A stretch of DNA of 64,000 nucleotides from Mycolicibacterium thermoresistibile (GTDB lineage Bacteria; Actinomycetota; Actinomycetes; Mycobacteriales; Mycobacteriaceae). The notes under the pieces are model-generated. The model made no database searches and was not told the origin of the DNA. It saw only the letters and a list, made by a program, of their open reading frames with translations. The stretch lies in NCBI RefSeq assembly GCF_900187065.1, contig NZ_LT906483.1, positions 3,286,001-3,350,000 of the forward strand, in the 5' to 3' direction. Made by a program: the position numbers and the translations under genes. Of the stretch, positions 35,390 to 46,483 are shown piece after piece. Each line of letters starts with the position of its first letter. Position 1 is the first letter of the stretch.

Positions 35390-36181
35390 CTACCGGCCGG
35401 AACGCCGCCGGTCCGGGTGGGCGCTGACCTCGAAGGTCTCGCCGGCCTGCACGGCATGCACGGGGCCGTCGAACTCCGCCTTGGCTTCGCTGGTGACCTC
35501 CTCGCGGCAGGTCCACGGCGGGATGTGGGTCAGCAACAGTTCCTTCACCCCGGCCTTGGCCGCGATCTGACCGGCCTCGGTCCCGGACAGGTGCAGTCCG
35601 GGCGGCCGGTCCGGCGCATGCGTCCAGGACGCCTCGCACAGGAACACATCGGCATCGCGCGCCAGCTCGACCACCGCGTCACAGGCGCCGGTGTCTCCGC
35701 TGTAGACCAGCGTGGCACCGGACGGATCGGTGATCCGCATCCCGTATGACTCGATCGGGTGGCAGACCAACCGGGGCGTCACGGTCAGCTCGCCGATGCG
35801 GACCGGACGGTTGTCCACCCAGTTGCGGACCTCGAAGACATCGGAGAAATCGTCGATCTCCCCGCCCTCGGGAGAGGACGCCGCACCCAACCGCGCCCAG
35901 GTGTTGGCCGGGCCGTACATCAGGCCGCGTTCCTTGGGCGGCACCGGGTGGTAGCGCCGCCACACGAACAGGCCCGGCAGATCCAGGCAGTGGTCGGCGT
36001 GCAGATGCGACAGCAGCACATGCACCGCACTGGGGTCGGCATGACGTTGCAGGGCACCCAACACGCCGCCACCGAAGTCCAGGACCAACGGCGGGGTGTT
36101 CGGCGCGGTCAACAGATAACCGGAGGCTGGCGAATCGGGTCCGACAACGCTGCCGGAGCATCCCAGGACGGTGATTCGCAC
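35390..36181 (-). CDS. Metallo-beta-lactamase-fold cyclic nucleotide phosphodiesterase (Rv1339-like)
   Basis: A 263-residue metallohydrolase. The zinc motif H-x-H-x-D-H is His59-Leu-His61-Ala-Asp63-His64, with later metal and phosphate residues in YSGDTGACD and CEASWTH. The M. tuberculosis homologue Rv1339 has been reported as an atypical phosphodiesterase that lowers cAMP and affects antibiotic tolerance. The GTG at 36181 begins MRITVLGCSGS; another GTG two codons upstream is possible. No clear ribosome site is seen. It lies between murI and rphA as in M. tuberculosis. The same window encodes an adenylate cyclase near 60 kb. Confidence 0.88.
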   Translation of the reverse strand: MRITVLGCSGSVVGPDSPASGYLLTAPNTPPLVLDFGGGVLGALQRHADPSAVHVLLSHLHADHCLDLPGLFVWRRYHPVPPKERGLMYGPANTWARLGAASSPEGGEIDDFSDVFEVRNWVDNRPVRIGELTVTPRLVCHPIESYGMRITDPSGATLVYSGDTGACDAVVELARDADVFLCEASWTHAPDRPPGLHLSGTEAGQIAAKAGVKELLLTHIPPWTCREEVTSEAKAEFDGPVHAVQAGETFEVSAHPDRRRSGR

Positions 36182-36245
36182 GCACACTAGCTTGCCATGT
36201 CCGGTATCGCGGTGACGAAGACATGGGCGCTTTACGCGACGAACA

Positions 36246-37069
36246 TCATCGGCGCCCGGGGACGTGATGTGCGACCGGCCGGACCCCGTCGAGTGTCGGC
36301 CCGAGGAAACGGGCCGCCAACGTGGTGAAACCTTCCGGATCCCCGGTGGCCTCGAACACCCGCCGCGGAGGTCCCGCGTCATGGGGGCGCAGCAGATCCC
36401 GCTCGGTGAGTACCCGCAGCAATTCCTTGGCGGTCTCCTCGGCGCTGGACACCAGGGTCACGTGGTCGCCCATCGCCAGCTGGATCAGCCCGGACAGCAT
36501 CGGGTAGTGCGTGCAGCCGAGCACCAGCGTGTCCACCCCGGCCCGCTGCAGGGGCTCCAGATAGCCCTCGGCCAGCCCCAGAACCTGGCGGCCGCTGGTG
36601 ATCCCGCGCTCGACGAAATCGACGAACCGGGGACAGGCCACCCCGAAGATCTCGGTGTCGCGGGCGGCGGCGAACGCATCCTGATAGGCCCCGGAGGCGA
36701 TGGTGGCCGCGGTGCCGATCACGCCGATCCGCCCGTTGCGGGTGGTGGCGACCGCACGCCGCACCGCCGGCAGGATGACCTCCACGACCGGCACCGGCGC
36801 GTACCGTTCCCGGGCGTCGCGCAAACACGCCGCCGAGGCCGAGTTGCACGCGATCACCAGGGCCTTCACCCCGCGCTCGACCAGATCGTCGCCGATGGCC
36901 AACGCGTGCGCCCGGATCTCCGGCAAGGTGAGCGGCCCGTATGGACCGTTGCCGGTGTCGCCGATGTAGATGATCGATTCGTCGGGCAGCTGGTCGATGA
37001 TGGCGCGGGCGACCGTGAGACCACCGACCCCGGAGTCGAAGATGCCGACCGGGGCGAACGCGTCGCCGC

Positions 37070-37073
<4 letters not shown>
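36246..37073 (-). CDS. murI: Glutamate racemase
   Basis: A 275-residue cofactor-independent racemase producing D-glutamate for peptidoglycan. The two acid/base cysteines are Cys76 in IACNSAS and Cys187 in LGCTHYP. The opening [12 protein letters not shown] (10-21) and [11 protein letters not shown] (36-46) are diagnostic. The ATG at 37073 overlaps the rhomboid stop by 4 bases. A longer frame upstream reads as the rhomboid gene in another frame. MurI in mycobacteria may also bind gyrase, but no special sequence here decides that. Confidence 0.94.
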
Positions 37074-38709
<1,636 letters not shown>

Positions 38710-38991
38710 CTAGCCACCCGCGACGGCCGGCAGGATCGTCACCGAGTCGCCGTCGGAGATCTCGGTGTCCAGGCCGCCGGAGAACCGGACGTCCTCGTCG
38801 TTCACGTAGATGTTGACGAAGCGGTGCAGCCTGCCCGGGGAGGACGGGTCGACCAACCGCTCGGCGATCCCGGAGTAGTTGGCCTCGAGATCGTCGATCA
38901 CCTCCTTGAGCGTGCTCCCCTCGGCGGAGACCCGCTTCTCGCCTCCGGTGTGCACGCGCAGGATGGTCGGAATCGACACGGTGACGGTCAT
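38710..38991 (-). CDS. cysO: CysO sulfur-carrier protein
   Basis: A 93-residue ubiquitin-like (ThiS/MoaD fold) protein ending in ...AVAGG; the final Gly-Gly is the site of thiocarboxylation. It donates sulfide to CysM. The sequence starts MTVTVSIPTILRVHTGG and holds LKEVIDDLEANYSGI in the central helix. It is 2 bases after mec and 6 before cysM. No extra residues follow the diglycine, so no maturation cut is needed before activation by a MoeZ-type protein encoded elsewhere. Confidence 0.95.
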   Translation of the reverse strand: MTVTVSIPTILRVHTGGEKRVSAEGSTLKEVIDDLEANYSGIAERLVDPSSPGRLHRFVNIYVNDEDVRFSGGLDTEISDGDSVTILPAVAGG

Positions 38992-38993
38992 CG

Positions 38994-39416
38994 CTACGCC
39001 TTTCCGTACTGCTCGACGATATTGACGGGTTCTTCGGTGACCACCCCGTCCACGATGCGGTAGCTGCGCAGCTCGTGGCGGTCCGGGTCACGGGTGGACA
39101 CCAACAGGTAGTGCGCGTCCGGTTCGGACGCCAGGTCGATGTCGGTGCGGCTGGGGTAGGCCTCGGTGGCCGTGTGGGAGTGGTAGATGACGATCGGGGC
39201 CTCTCCGTTGTCCTCCATCTGCCGCCACACCTTGAGCTGTTCCATCGAGTCGAAGCGGTAGAAGGTGGGCGACCGTTCGGCGTTGAGCATCGGAATGTGC
39301 CGCTCCGGACGATCGGAACCCTCCGGACCGGCCAGCACCCCGCAGGCTTCGTCGGGATGGTCGGCGCGCGCATGGGCCACCACCGCGTCGACGAGATCCC
39401 TACGAATCACCAGCAC
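38994..39416 (-). CDS. mec: Mec, JAMM-type CysO-cysteine peptidase
   Basis: A 140-residue JAB/MPN zinc metalloprotease that releases cysteine from the CysO-cysteine adduct. The full JAMM signature is seen: Glu23 (EACGVLAG), then His79-x-His81-x7-Ser89-x2-Asp92. It starts with GTG (MLVIRRDLVDA). It is followed after two bases by cysO, so donor protein, synthase and peptidase are made from one transcript. The order mec-cysO-cysM is identical to Rv1334-Rv1336. Confidence 0.95.
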   Translation of the reverse strand: MLVIRRDLVDAVVAHARADHPDEACGVLAGPEGSDRPERHIPMLNAERSPTFYRFDSMEQLKVWRQMEDNGEAPIVIYHSHTATEAYPSRTDIDLASEPDAHYLLVSTRDPDRHELRSYRIVDGVVTEEPVNIVEQYGKA

Positions 39417-39471
39417 TGCGCGCGCTCCTCTGCTCCATCCGCCTGCCCCGGATCGTCGGTCGGGGATCGGG

Positions 39472-40524
39472 TCACCCCAGCGCTCCGGGCAACATGTCCC
39501 GGTACGCGGGTATTCCGGCCACCGGTTCGGCGGCCAGCACCCCGGCCAGCACGGCCCGGGCCAGACAGTCCGCCGCGGCGGCCCCGACCTCGGTGATCAG
39601 CGCCAGCTCCGGCGACATAGCGATCGGGGTGTCGGGCCGCGGCGGCACCTCGACCGCCCCGGTGGCCAGTGCGAAAACCGTATCCCCGTCCAGCGGGGTG
39701 TGGGCCGGCCGGATCGCCCGGGCCAGCCCGTCCTGCGCGGCGACCGCGACCCGGCGGCAGCCCGCCGGGCTGAGCGCGGCGTCGGTGGCCACCGCGGCAA
39801 GGGTGGTGTTCAACGGGCTCTTCTCGGCGTCCAGCGCGGCGAACCGGGCGATCTCGTCGGCCGGCGGCGGGTGCAACCCGAACTCGGCGATCAGATCGGC
39901 CTGCCAGGGCAGCCCGGTGTGCGGGTCGACGACGTTGCCCGCCGCGTTCACCACGGCCAGCGCGCCGACGGTGACGGTCGTGTTCCCCGCGTCGGTGCTG
40001 CACTCCACCGTCGTGGACGCCGTGCCGATGCCGCCTTTGAGCACGCCGGCGCGTGCGCCGACCCCGGCGCCGACGGTGCCGATGGTGACGTCGCGACGGG
40101 CACTCCGCGCGGCCGCGTAGCCGAAGCCGGCGTCGGGTCGGCACTGCCAGCCGCCGACCGGCAGGTCGAAGATCACCGCACCCGGCACGATCGGCACCAC
40201 CCCGCCGTTCATCGCCACCCCGCGGTTCTGCTCCTCCAGATACCGCATCACCCCGTCGGCGGCGGCCAGGCCGTAGGCACTGCCGCCACTCAGCAGGACG
40301 GCGTCGACGTGGCGCACCGAATTGGCCGGATCGAGCAGGTCGGTCTCCCGGGTGCCGGGTGCGCCGCCGCGCGCGTCCACCGCGCCGACGGTTCCGGGCG
40401 GGGTGAGGATCACGGTGGTGCCGGTCGCCCAACCGGAACCCATCGTGGCGTCGTCGTCCAGCCGGGAATGGTGGCCCACCAGGATCCCCGGCACATCGGT
40501 GATCGAACCGGTGGCCGGGATCAT
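39472..40524 (-). CDS. P1-family (DmpA/BapA-type) peptidase
   Basis: A 350-residue Ntn-hydrolase-like aminopeptidase, homologous to Rv1333. The family self-cleaves before a Ser or Thr that becomes the nucleophile; Asn181-Thr182 in DAGNTTVTVGAL is the likely site. LLSGGSAYGLAAADG (78-92) and GVLKGGIGTAS (160-170) are typical. The ATG at 40524 overlaps the DUF2017 stop by 4 bases. It lies between DUF2017 and mec; the reason for that placement is unknown. Natural peptide substrate is not known. Confidence 0.88.
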   Translation of the reverse strand: MIPATGSITDVPGILVGHHSRLDDDATMGSGWATGTTVILTPPGTVGAVDARGGAPGTRETDLLDPANSVRHVDAVLLSGGSAYGLAAADGVMRYLEEQNRGVAMNGGVVPIVPGAVIFDLPVGGWQCRPDAGFGYAAARSARRDVTIGTVGAGVGARAGVLKGGIGTASTTVECSTDAGNTTVTVGALAVVNAAGNVVDPHTGLPWQADLIAEFGLHPPPADEIARFAALDAEKSPLNTTLAAVATDAALSPAGCRRVAVAAQDGLARAIRPAHTPLDGDTVFALATGAVEVPPRPDTPIAMSPELALITEVGAAAADCLARAVLAGVLAAEPVAGIPAYRDMLPGALG

Positions 40525-41123
40525 CGGCCGGGCCTGTCGAGAAGCCCGAGCACCAGATACTCCTGCAGGACGGTCAACCACTGGTAGACGTCGTGGTGTC
40601 CGGCGAGCGGGTGGTCGTCGGGCAGCCGTTCCGGCCCCTCCGGGCCCACCCCGAGCATGGTGCCCAGCGCCAGCCTGATGTCGTTGACCGCCGCCGCCCA
40701 CGCCTCGGCCTCGGCCTCGCTGAGGTCGACCTTGCCACCGCGTTCCGGCAGGGTCTGCAACAGTTGTTCGGCCGATTGCCGCTTGGCGTCGAGGATCTGC
40801 GGTTCGTGCAGGCTGCGCAGCGCGCTGTTGAGGCTCTCCACGTCCTGGGCCGAACCGGCGTCGGCGGAGTCCGGGTCATCGCCCGGCGGCCGGTGGAAGT
40901 CCGGCAACAACCGCTGCAGGGTGGCGTCGGGAGGCGGTGTGGTGTGGCCGGTCCGCATCCCGGTCAGCTGCGCAAGTTCGTCTCGGGGAGCGGAGGATTC
41001 CCGCTCCTCGAGCATCGCCAACAGCGATGTCGTCAGGTTGCGCAGCAGTGTCGCTTCATGGCTTTCCAGGGCCGAGCGGAACCTCGGCCCGGAGGCGGTC
41101 TGCACCCGTTTCCACAACCGCAC
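40521..41123 (-). CDS. DUF2017 family protein (Rv1332-like)
   Basis: A 200-residue conserved actinobacterial protein of unknown function, formerly sometimes called a transcriptional regulator without firm evidence. The GTG at 41123 is preferred because the protein then begins VRLWKRV with GPRFRSALESHEATLLRNL, as in the family. DLSEAEAEAWAAAVNDIRLA and YQWLTVLQEYLVLGLLD form predicted helices. It is 4 bases after clpS and overlaps the P1 peptidase, matching Rv1331-Rv1333. Close linkage to clpS suggests, but does not show, a role in proteolysis. Confidence 0.85.
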   Translation of the reverse strand: MRLWKRVQTASGPRFRSALESHEATLLRNLTTSLLAMLEERESSAPRDELAQLTGMRTGHTTPPPDATLQRLLPDFHRPPGDDPDSADAGSAQDVESLNSALRSLHEPQILDAKRQSAEQLLQTLPERGGKVDLSEAEAEAWAAAVNDIRLALGTMLGVGPEGPERLPDDHPLAGHHDVYQWLTVLQEYLVLGLLDRPGR

Positions 41124-41127
41124 GACG

Positions 41128-41430
41128 TCAGCGGTCCTGTTGCATGGTCGCCCACAGACCGGCGGCATGCAGTCGGGACACGTCGGCCTCCATCGCTTCC
41201 CTGCTGCCGGACGACACCACCGCCTTGCCCTCGTGGTGGACCTGCAGCATCAGCTTGGTGGCGTGAGCTTCGCTGTAGCCGAACAGTTTCTGGAACACGT
41301 AGGTCACATAGGTCATCAGGTTGACCGGATCGTCCCACACGATGGTCACCCACGGGACGTCCGTGGCCTCCACCGGTGAGACGTCGGAGTCCTCGCGTGT
41401 TCCCGGTCGGGTCCCCGCTGGAGTAACCAT
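41128..41430 (-). CDS. clpS: ClpS, N-end rule adaptor of the Clp protease
   Basis: A 100-residue adaptor that hands proteins with destabilising N-termini to ClpC/ClpA. The conserved [20 protein letters not shown] (26-45) and HHEGKAVV (66-73) line the hydrophobic N-degron pocket. The flexible first 25 residues insert in the ATPase. The ATG at 41430 gives the normal ClpS length; an upstream frame has no family similarity. It is the first gene of the 7.5-kb minus-strand run down to rdgB and is divergent from pncB across 93 bases. Confidence 0.92.
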   Translation of the reverse strand: MVTPAGTRPGTREDSDVSPVEATDVPWVTIVWDDPVNLMTYVTYVFQKLFGYSEAHATKLMLQVHHEGKAVVSSGSREAMEADVSRLHAAGLWATMQQDR

Positions 41431-41511
41431 GCCCACCAGAATAGCGAGCCGGGTTTGCGCGCCGGAGGACCGAGCCGGGTCGGCGAACCGGGTTCGCCGC
41501 CGAAAAACCGT

Positions 41512-41517
41512 TACGGT
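41512..41517 (+). promoter_or_regulatory. Candidate -10 for leaderless pncB
   Basis: TACGGT ends 6 bases before the GTG start of pncB. No ribosome site is present, so a leaderless transcript beginning at the GTG is the simplest reading. Confidence 0.55.
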
Positions 41518-41523
41518 TGCGGT

Positions 41524-42846
41524 GTGACCGTCGCGCTGCTGACCGACAAGTACGAGTTCACCATGCTCGCGGCCGCGTTGCGGGGCGGCACCGCGCACCG
41601 GCGGACCACTTTCGAGGTGTTTGCCCGGCGGTTACCGGAGGGACGTCGCTACGGCGTGGTCGCCGGCACCGGGCGGTTCGTGGCGGCGTTGACCCGGTTC
41701 ACGTTCGACGACGCCACATTGGATGTGCTGTCGGCCGACCTGGACGACGACACCCTGAACTTCCTGTCCGATTACCGGTTCCGCGGCGACGTCGACGGCT
41801 ATGCAGAGGGCGAGCTCTACTTCCCGGGCTCCCCGATCCTGGCGGTGCACGGCACCTTCGCCGAGTGCGTCCTGCTCGAGACGCTGGCACTGTCGATCCT
41901 CAACCACGACACCGCGGTCGCCTCGGCGGCCGCCCGGATGGTCACCGCCGCCCAGGGCCGCACCCTGATCGAGATGGGGTCGCGCCGCACCCACGAGGAG
42001 GCCGCGGTGGCCGCCGCCCGGGCCGCCTACCTGGCCGGGTTCGACGGCTCATCCAATGTCGAGGCGTACCGCCGCTACGGGGTGCCGGTGCTGGGCACCA
42101 GCGCGCACGCCTTCACCCTGTTGCACACCACCGACGGAACGTCCTTCGCCGACGGAGAGAAGGCTGCGTTCCGTGCGCAGGTCGACACGCTGGGTGTGGG
42201 AACCACCCTGCTGGTCGACACGTTCGACATCGCCGAGGGGGTCGCCCACGCGGTCGAGGTGGCCGGCACCGATCTCGGCGCGGTGCGCATCGACTCCGGC
42301 GATCTGGGGGTGCTGGCCCGGCAGGTGCGCGATCAGCTCGACCGGTTGGGCGCCACCAGGACCAAGATCGTCGTGTCCGGCGATCTCGACGAGTTCGCCA
42401 TCGCCGCGCTGCGCGCCGAACCGGTGGACAGCTACGGGGTGGGCACATCGGTGGTGACCGGGTCCGGGGCCCCGGCCGCGGGCCTGGTGTACAAGCTCGT
42501 CGAGGTGGACGGCATCCCGGTGGAGAAACGCAGCACCCACAAGATGTCGCGGGGCGGCCGTAAACAGGCGCTGCGGCTGATGAAACCCACCGGAACCATG
42601 GTCGAGGAGGTGGTCCACCCGTACGGTCGGCCGCCGGAGATCCCGGCGGGCCTGCACGCCCGGCCGCTGACGGTGCAGTTGGTGCGCGACGGTGAGCCGG
42701 TCGCCGATCTCGGCCTGCCGGCGGCCCGGGAACGCGTCGCCGCCGGACTCCGTAGCCTGCCGTGGGACGGGTTGAAGTTGTCGCGCGGTGAGCCCACGAT
42801 CCCGACCCGGATGATCCCGCCGGCCCCGTCCGGCCAGAACCGGTAG
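41524..42846 (+). CDS. pncB1: Nicotinate phosphoribosyltransferase
   Basis: A 440-residue enzyme joining nicotinate and PRPP to nicotinate mononucleotide in the NAD salvage pathway, with ATP hydrolysis. Marks are [15 protein letters not shown] (5-19), [12 protein letters not shown] (about 152-163), GTSAHAF with the probable phospho-accepting His195, IDSGDLG and [12 protein letters not shown]. It matches Rv1330c. The GTG is chosen because the preceding frame is Arg/Pro-rich and a -10 ends 6 bases ahead. It is divergent from clpS and 44 bases before the usable dinG start. AGGAGG follows its stop and must serve dinG. Confidence 0.92.
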   Translation: MTVALLTDKYEFTMLAAALRGGTAHRRTTFEVFARRLPEGRRYGVVAGTGRFVAALTRFTFDDATLDVLSADLDDDTLNFLSDYRFRGDVDGYAEGELYFPGSPILAVHGTFAECVLLETLALSILNHDTAVASAAARMVTAAQGRTLIEMGSRRTHEEAAVAAARAAYLAGFDGSSNVEAYRRYGVPVLGTSAHAFTLLHTTDGTSFADGEKAAFRAQVDTLGVGTTLLVDTFDIAEGVAHAVEVAGTDLGAVRIDSGDLGVLARQVRDQLDRLGATRTKIVVSGDLDEFAIAALRAEPVDSYGVGTSVVTGSGAPAAGLVYKLVEVDGIPVEKRSTHKMSRGGRKQALRLMKPTGTMVEEVVHPYGRPPEIPAGLHARPLTVQLVRDGEPVADLGLPAARERVAAGLRSLPWDGLKLSRGEPTIPTRMIPPAPSGQNR

Positions 42847-42890
42847 GAGGAGCCACGCCCGCCGCAGATGTCACCGACGTCACCGAACTG

Positions 42891-44918
42891 TTGGCCAAGG
42901 CGGTCGCCGCGGTAGGTGGCACCGAACGCCCCGGTCAGGTGGAGATGGCCCGGGCCGTCGCACGCGCCTTCACCACCGGCGAGCATCTGGCCGTGCAGGC
43001 CGGCACCGGCACCGGCAAGTCGTTGGCCTATCTGGTGCCCGCGATCGCCAAGGCCGTGGAAACCGACGAGCCGGTGGTGGTGTCCACCGCCACCATCGCG
43101 TTGCAGCGTCAGCTCGTGGACCGCGACCTGCCCCGGGTGGTCGATGCGCTGGCCGGATCGTTACCGCGCCGGCCCACCTTCGCCTTGCTGAAGGGCCGCG
43201 GAAACTACCTGTGCCTGAACAAGATCCACAACGGATCCGGCACCATCGGCGCGGGGGAGGCCGAGGCCACCGAGCAGGCGGTGGCGGAGTTGTTCGATCC
43301 GGCGCCGGTCACCGCGCTGGGCCGTGACGTCCGGCGTCTCACCGAATGGTCGTCGCAGACCTCGACCGGTGACCGCGACGAACTCCGCCCCGGGGTGCCG
43401 GACCGGTCCTGGGCGCAGGTCAGCGTGTCGGCGCGGGAGTGCATCGGGGTGGCCCGCTGCCCGTACGGAACCGACTGTTTCGCGGAGCGGGCCCGTGAGG
43501 TCGCGGGCCGTGCCGACATCGTCGTCACCAATCACGCGCTGCTGGCGATCGACGCCATCTCCGACGCCGCGGTGCTGCCCGAACATCATCTGCTGGTCGT
43601 CGACGAGGCCCACGAACTGGTCGACCGGGTCACCTCGGTGGCCACCGCCGAACTGTCCGCGACGGCGATGGCGGTCGCGCACCGCCGGTCAGCCCGGCTG
43701 GTGTCGCCCGAACTGGCCGAACGGTTCGAGGCCGCCACCACCACGACGGCGTCGGTGCTGCACGACACCCCGCCCGGGCGCATCGACCACCTCGACGACG
43801 AGACCGCCACCCATCTGACCGCGCTTCGCGACGCCGCGCACGCGGTCCGCGCGGCGATCGACACCGCCCCCGGCGATCCGAAGGCGGCGTCCGCACGCGC
43901 GGAGGCGGTCACCGCGGTCGGCGAGGTGGCCGACACCGCCGCGCGGATCCTGGACGCGTTCGTGCCGGCAATCCGCGACCGCACCGAGGTGGTGTGGCTG
44001 GAGGCCGGTGGCTCGGGGCCCGGGGACACCGCCAACACCCGCGCGGTGCTGCGGGTGGCTCCGCTGTCGGTGTCCGGGCTGCTGCGCACCCGGGTGTTCG
44101 AACACTCCACGGCCGTGTTGACGTCGGCGACCCTGGCGCTGGGCGGCAGATTCGACGCGATGGCCCGGGCCTGGGGGCTGGCCACCGACGACGAACAGGT
44201 GCGGTGGCGCGGACTCGACGTCGGATCGCCGTTCGAACACGCCAAGTCGGGCATCCTCTACGTCGCCGCGCATCTGCCGCCGCCGGGACGGCCCGGCGCC
44301 GCCGACGACAATTCGGCGGGCCGCTCCCCTGCCACCGCGCCGGCCACCGCGCCCGAACAGCTCACCGAGATCGCGGAGTTGATCACCGCGGCGGGTGGCC
44401 GCACGCTGGGCCTGTTCTCGTCCATGCGCGCCGCCCAGACCGCCGCGGAGGAGATGCGCAGACGATTGTCCACCCCGGTCCTGTGCCAGGGCGAGGACAC
44501 CACCTCGGCGCTGGTGCAGCGCTTCGCCGACGATCCACCGACCTCGCTGTTCGGCACGTTGTCGCTGTGGCAGGGTGTCGACGTGCCGGGGCCGTCGCTG
44601 TCGCTGGTGATCATCGACCGCATCCCGTTCCCGCGTCCGGACGATCCGCTGTTGACCGCGCGCCAGCGGGCGATCGCGGCCCGCGGCGGCAACGGTTTCA
44701 TGGCGGTCGCGGCCAACCATGCGGCGCTGCTGCTGGCACAGGGCACCGGCCGATTGTTGCGCCGCGGCGATGACCGCGGTGTGGTGGCGGTGCTGGACTC
44801 CCGGATGGCCACCGCCCGCTACGGCGGATACCTGCGCGCGTCGCTGCCGCCGTTCTGGACCACCACCGACCCGACGACGGTGCGCCGCGCGCTGGAACGG
44901 TTGGCGGCGAGCCGGTGA
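42891..44918 (+). CDS. dinG: DinG-type XPD-like DNA helicase
   Basis: A superfamily 2 helicase of about 675 residues, homologous to Rv1329c. Walker A GTGTGKS is at 38-44, STATIALQRQL at 64-74 is motif Ia, VVDEAHEL is the DEAH box, and SLWQGVDVPGPSL and QGTGRLLRRGDDRG form motifs V and VI. Cysteines in YLCL and in ECIGVARCPYGTDCF are consistent with an Fe-S cluster. The start is unsettled. TTG at 42891 is the first standard codon, but homology begins earlier (VTELLAK), and AGGAGG at 42845-42850 points to a non-standard ACG at 42855. Role is in resolving R-loops and forked DNA. Confidence 0.88.
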   Translation: MAKAVAAVGGTERPGQVEMARAVARAFTTGEHLAVQAGTGTGKSLAYLVPAIAKAVETDEPVVVSTATIALQRQLVDRDLPRVVDALAGSLPRRPTFALLKGRGNYLCLNKIHNGSGTIGAGEAEATEQAVAELFDPAPVTALGRDVRRLTEWSSQTSTGDRDELRPGVPDRSWAQVSVSARECIGVARCPYGTDCFAERAREVAGRADIVVTNHALLAIDAISDAAVLPEHHLLVVDEAHELVDRVTSVATAELSATAMAVAHRRSARLVSPELAERFEAATTTTASVLHDTPPGRIDHLDDETATHLTALRDAAHAVRAAIDTAPGDPKAASARAEAVTAVGEVADTAARILDAFVPAIRDRTEVVWLEAGGSGPGDTANTRAVLRVAPLSVSGLLRTRVFEHSTAVLTSATLALGGRFDAMARAWGLATDDEQVRWRGLDVGSPFEHAKSGILYVAAHLPPPGRPGAADDNSAGRSPATAPATAPEQLTEIAELITAAGGRTLGLFSSMRAAQTAAEEMRRRLSTPVLCQGEDTTSALVQRFADDPPTSLFGTLSLWQGVDVPGPSLSLVIIDRIPFPRPDDPLLTARQRAIAARGGNGFMAVAANHAALLLAQGTGRLLRRGDDRGVVAVLDSRMATARYGGYLRASLPPFWTTTDPTTVRRALERLAASR

Positions 44919-45022
44919 ACCCGGCGATCCGGCGGCCGGTGCCGCCACTGTTCACTATCCTGAGAACGAATCTCGCAGGTCGGCCGGTGGCCACCTGACC
45001 GGCTGATCCGGAGGATGCGGGC

Positions 45023-46483
45023 ATGACGCGACGGCGCCGGCTCGCCGCTTTCTCGACCACCCCGGCGCTACTGGCGGTTCTGGTGGTCGTTCTGCTGGTG
45101 TCCGGGTGCGCCCGTGTGGTGCGCGGTTCGGCGGTATCGGTGTTCGCCGATCCGTTCCGGGTGGCGGGCATGCCCGCGGTCGACGGTCCCAGCGGTCTGC
45201 GCCCGGACGCCGACGCGCCGACCCGCACCGTCCGCGCCACCGACGGCGGTCCGATCGATCAGCTCGCCGCCAGCGCGGTCAGTGACGTCGAAGACTATTG
45301 GGACACCGCCTACCTCGACACCTTCGGGGAGCGGTTCACCCCGGTCCGGGGCCTGGTGTCGTGGGACGCCGCGGAACTGTTCGAGGTGTTCTGCTCGATG
45401 GACACCCATGGTCTGGAGAACGCCGCCTTCTGCTTTCCCGAACGCACCATCGGCTGGGACCGCGGCCAGATGCTGCCCAGGCTGCGCCGGGCCAACGGCG
45501 ATATGGCCGTGGTGATGGTGTTGGCCCACGAATACGGCCACTGGGTGTCCCGTCAGGCCGGCCTCACCAGCCGGAGATCCCCGATCCTGGTGGCCGAACA
45601 GCAGGCGGACTGCTTCGCCGGCACATATCTGCGCTGGGTGGCCGAGGGCAATTCGCGGCGGTTCACGCTCAGCACCGCCGACGGGCTCAACGATGTGCTG
45701 GCCGCGGTGGTCGCGGTGCGCGACCCGGTGCTCACCGAAGGTGACTGGCGGGCCGGCCTCAACGAGCACGGTTCGGCGTTCGAACGGCTATCGGCCTTCC
45801 AGTTCGGCTTCACCAACGGCCCGTCGGCCTGCGCGGCGATCGACATGCCCGAGATCAAGCAGCGCCGGGGGGAACTGCCGGTGTTGCTGCCGGAGAACCA
45901 GACCGGTGAACTGCCGGTCACCGAGCGGTCGGTGCGTACCCTGCTCGACGCGCTGACGATCGTGTTCCGACCGGCGGCGCCGCCCCGGTTGACCCTGGCC
46001 GCGGCGGAGGCCGAGAGCTGTCCGGATGCCCGGCCGAGCCCGCCGGCGTCGTACTGTCCGGCCACCAACGTCATCGCCGTCGATCTCGACGGGTTGGCGG
46101 CCCTGGGCGCCCAGTCCGACACCACCGACGGCCTGGCGTCCGGGGACAACACCGCGTACTCGGTGCTCGCGTCGCGGTTCGTGCTGGCGCTTCAGCGTGA
46201 GCACGGGGGCGTCGCGCTCAACGACGCGAAGGCCGCGCTGCGCACCGCCTGTCTGACCGGGGTCGCCACCACGAAGTTGTCCGCCGGGGTGGTCACCTCC
46301 GACGGCACCAGCATCTCGCTGACCGCCGGCGACCTCGACGAGGCGGTGTCGGGCATGCTCACCAACGGGCTCGTGGCCAGCGATGTGCACGGCGAAACGG
46401 TGCCCTCTGGGTTCTCCCGGATCGACGCCTACCGGCTGGGGGTTCTCGGTGATGCGAGCCGCTGCTATCAGCGGTTCGGCTAG
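45023..46483 (+). CDS. Lipoprotein neutral zinc metallopeptidase
   Basis: A 486-residue probable secreted lipoprotein. Basic MTRRRR, a hydrophobic core and the lipobox LVSGC give lipidated Cys29. The zinc motif is His169-Glu-Tyr-Gly-His173, with VAEQQADCFAG about 20 residues later supplying the third ligand region; both are typical of the neutral zinc metallopeptidase group. The C-terminal half has paired cysteines (SCPDARP, SYCPATN, TACLTG) that may form disulfides outside the membrane. GGAGG lies before the ATG. Together with the convergent porin-like gene, it is an insertion relative to the remembered dinG-glgP order. Its stop abuts the porin stop within CTAGCTAG. Confidence 0.83.
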   Translation: MTRRRRLAAFSTTPALLAVLVVVLLVSGCARVVRGSAVSVFADPFRVAGMPAVDGPSGLRPDADAPTRTVRATDGGPIDQLAASAVSDVEDYWDTAYLDTFGERFTPVRGLVSWDAAELFEVFCSMDTHGLENAAFCFPERTIGWDRGQMLPRLRRANGDMAVVMVLAHEYGHWVSRQAGLTSRRSPILVAEQQADCFAGTYLRWVAEGNSRRFTLSTADGLNDVLAAVVAVRDPVLTEGDWRAGLNEHGSAFERLSAFQFGFTNGPSACAAIDMPEIKQRRGELPVLLPENQTGELPVTERSVRTLLDALTIVFRPAAPPRLTLAAAEAESCPDARPSPPASYCPATNVIAVDLDGLAALGAQSDTTDGLASGDNTAYSVLASRFVLALQREHGGVALNDAKAALRTACLTGVATTKLSAGVVTSDGTSISLTAGDLDEAVSGMLTNGLVASDVHGETVPSGFSRIDAYRLGVLGDASRCYQRFG

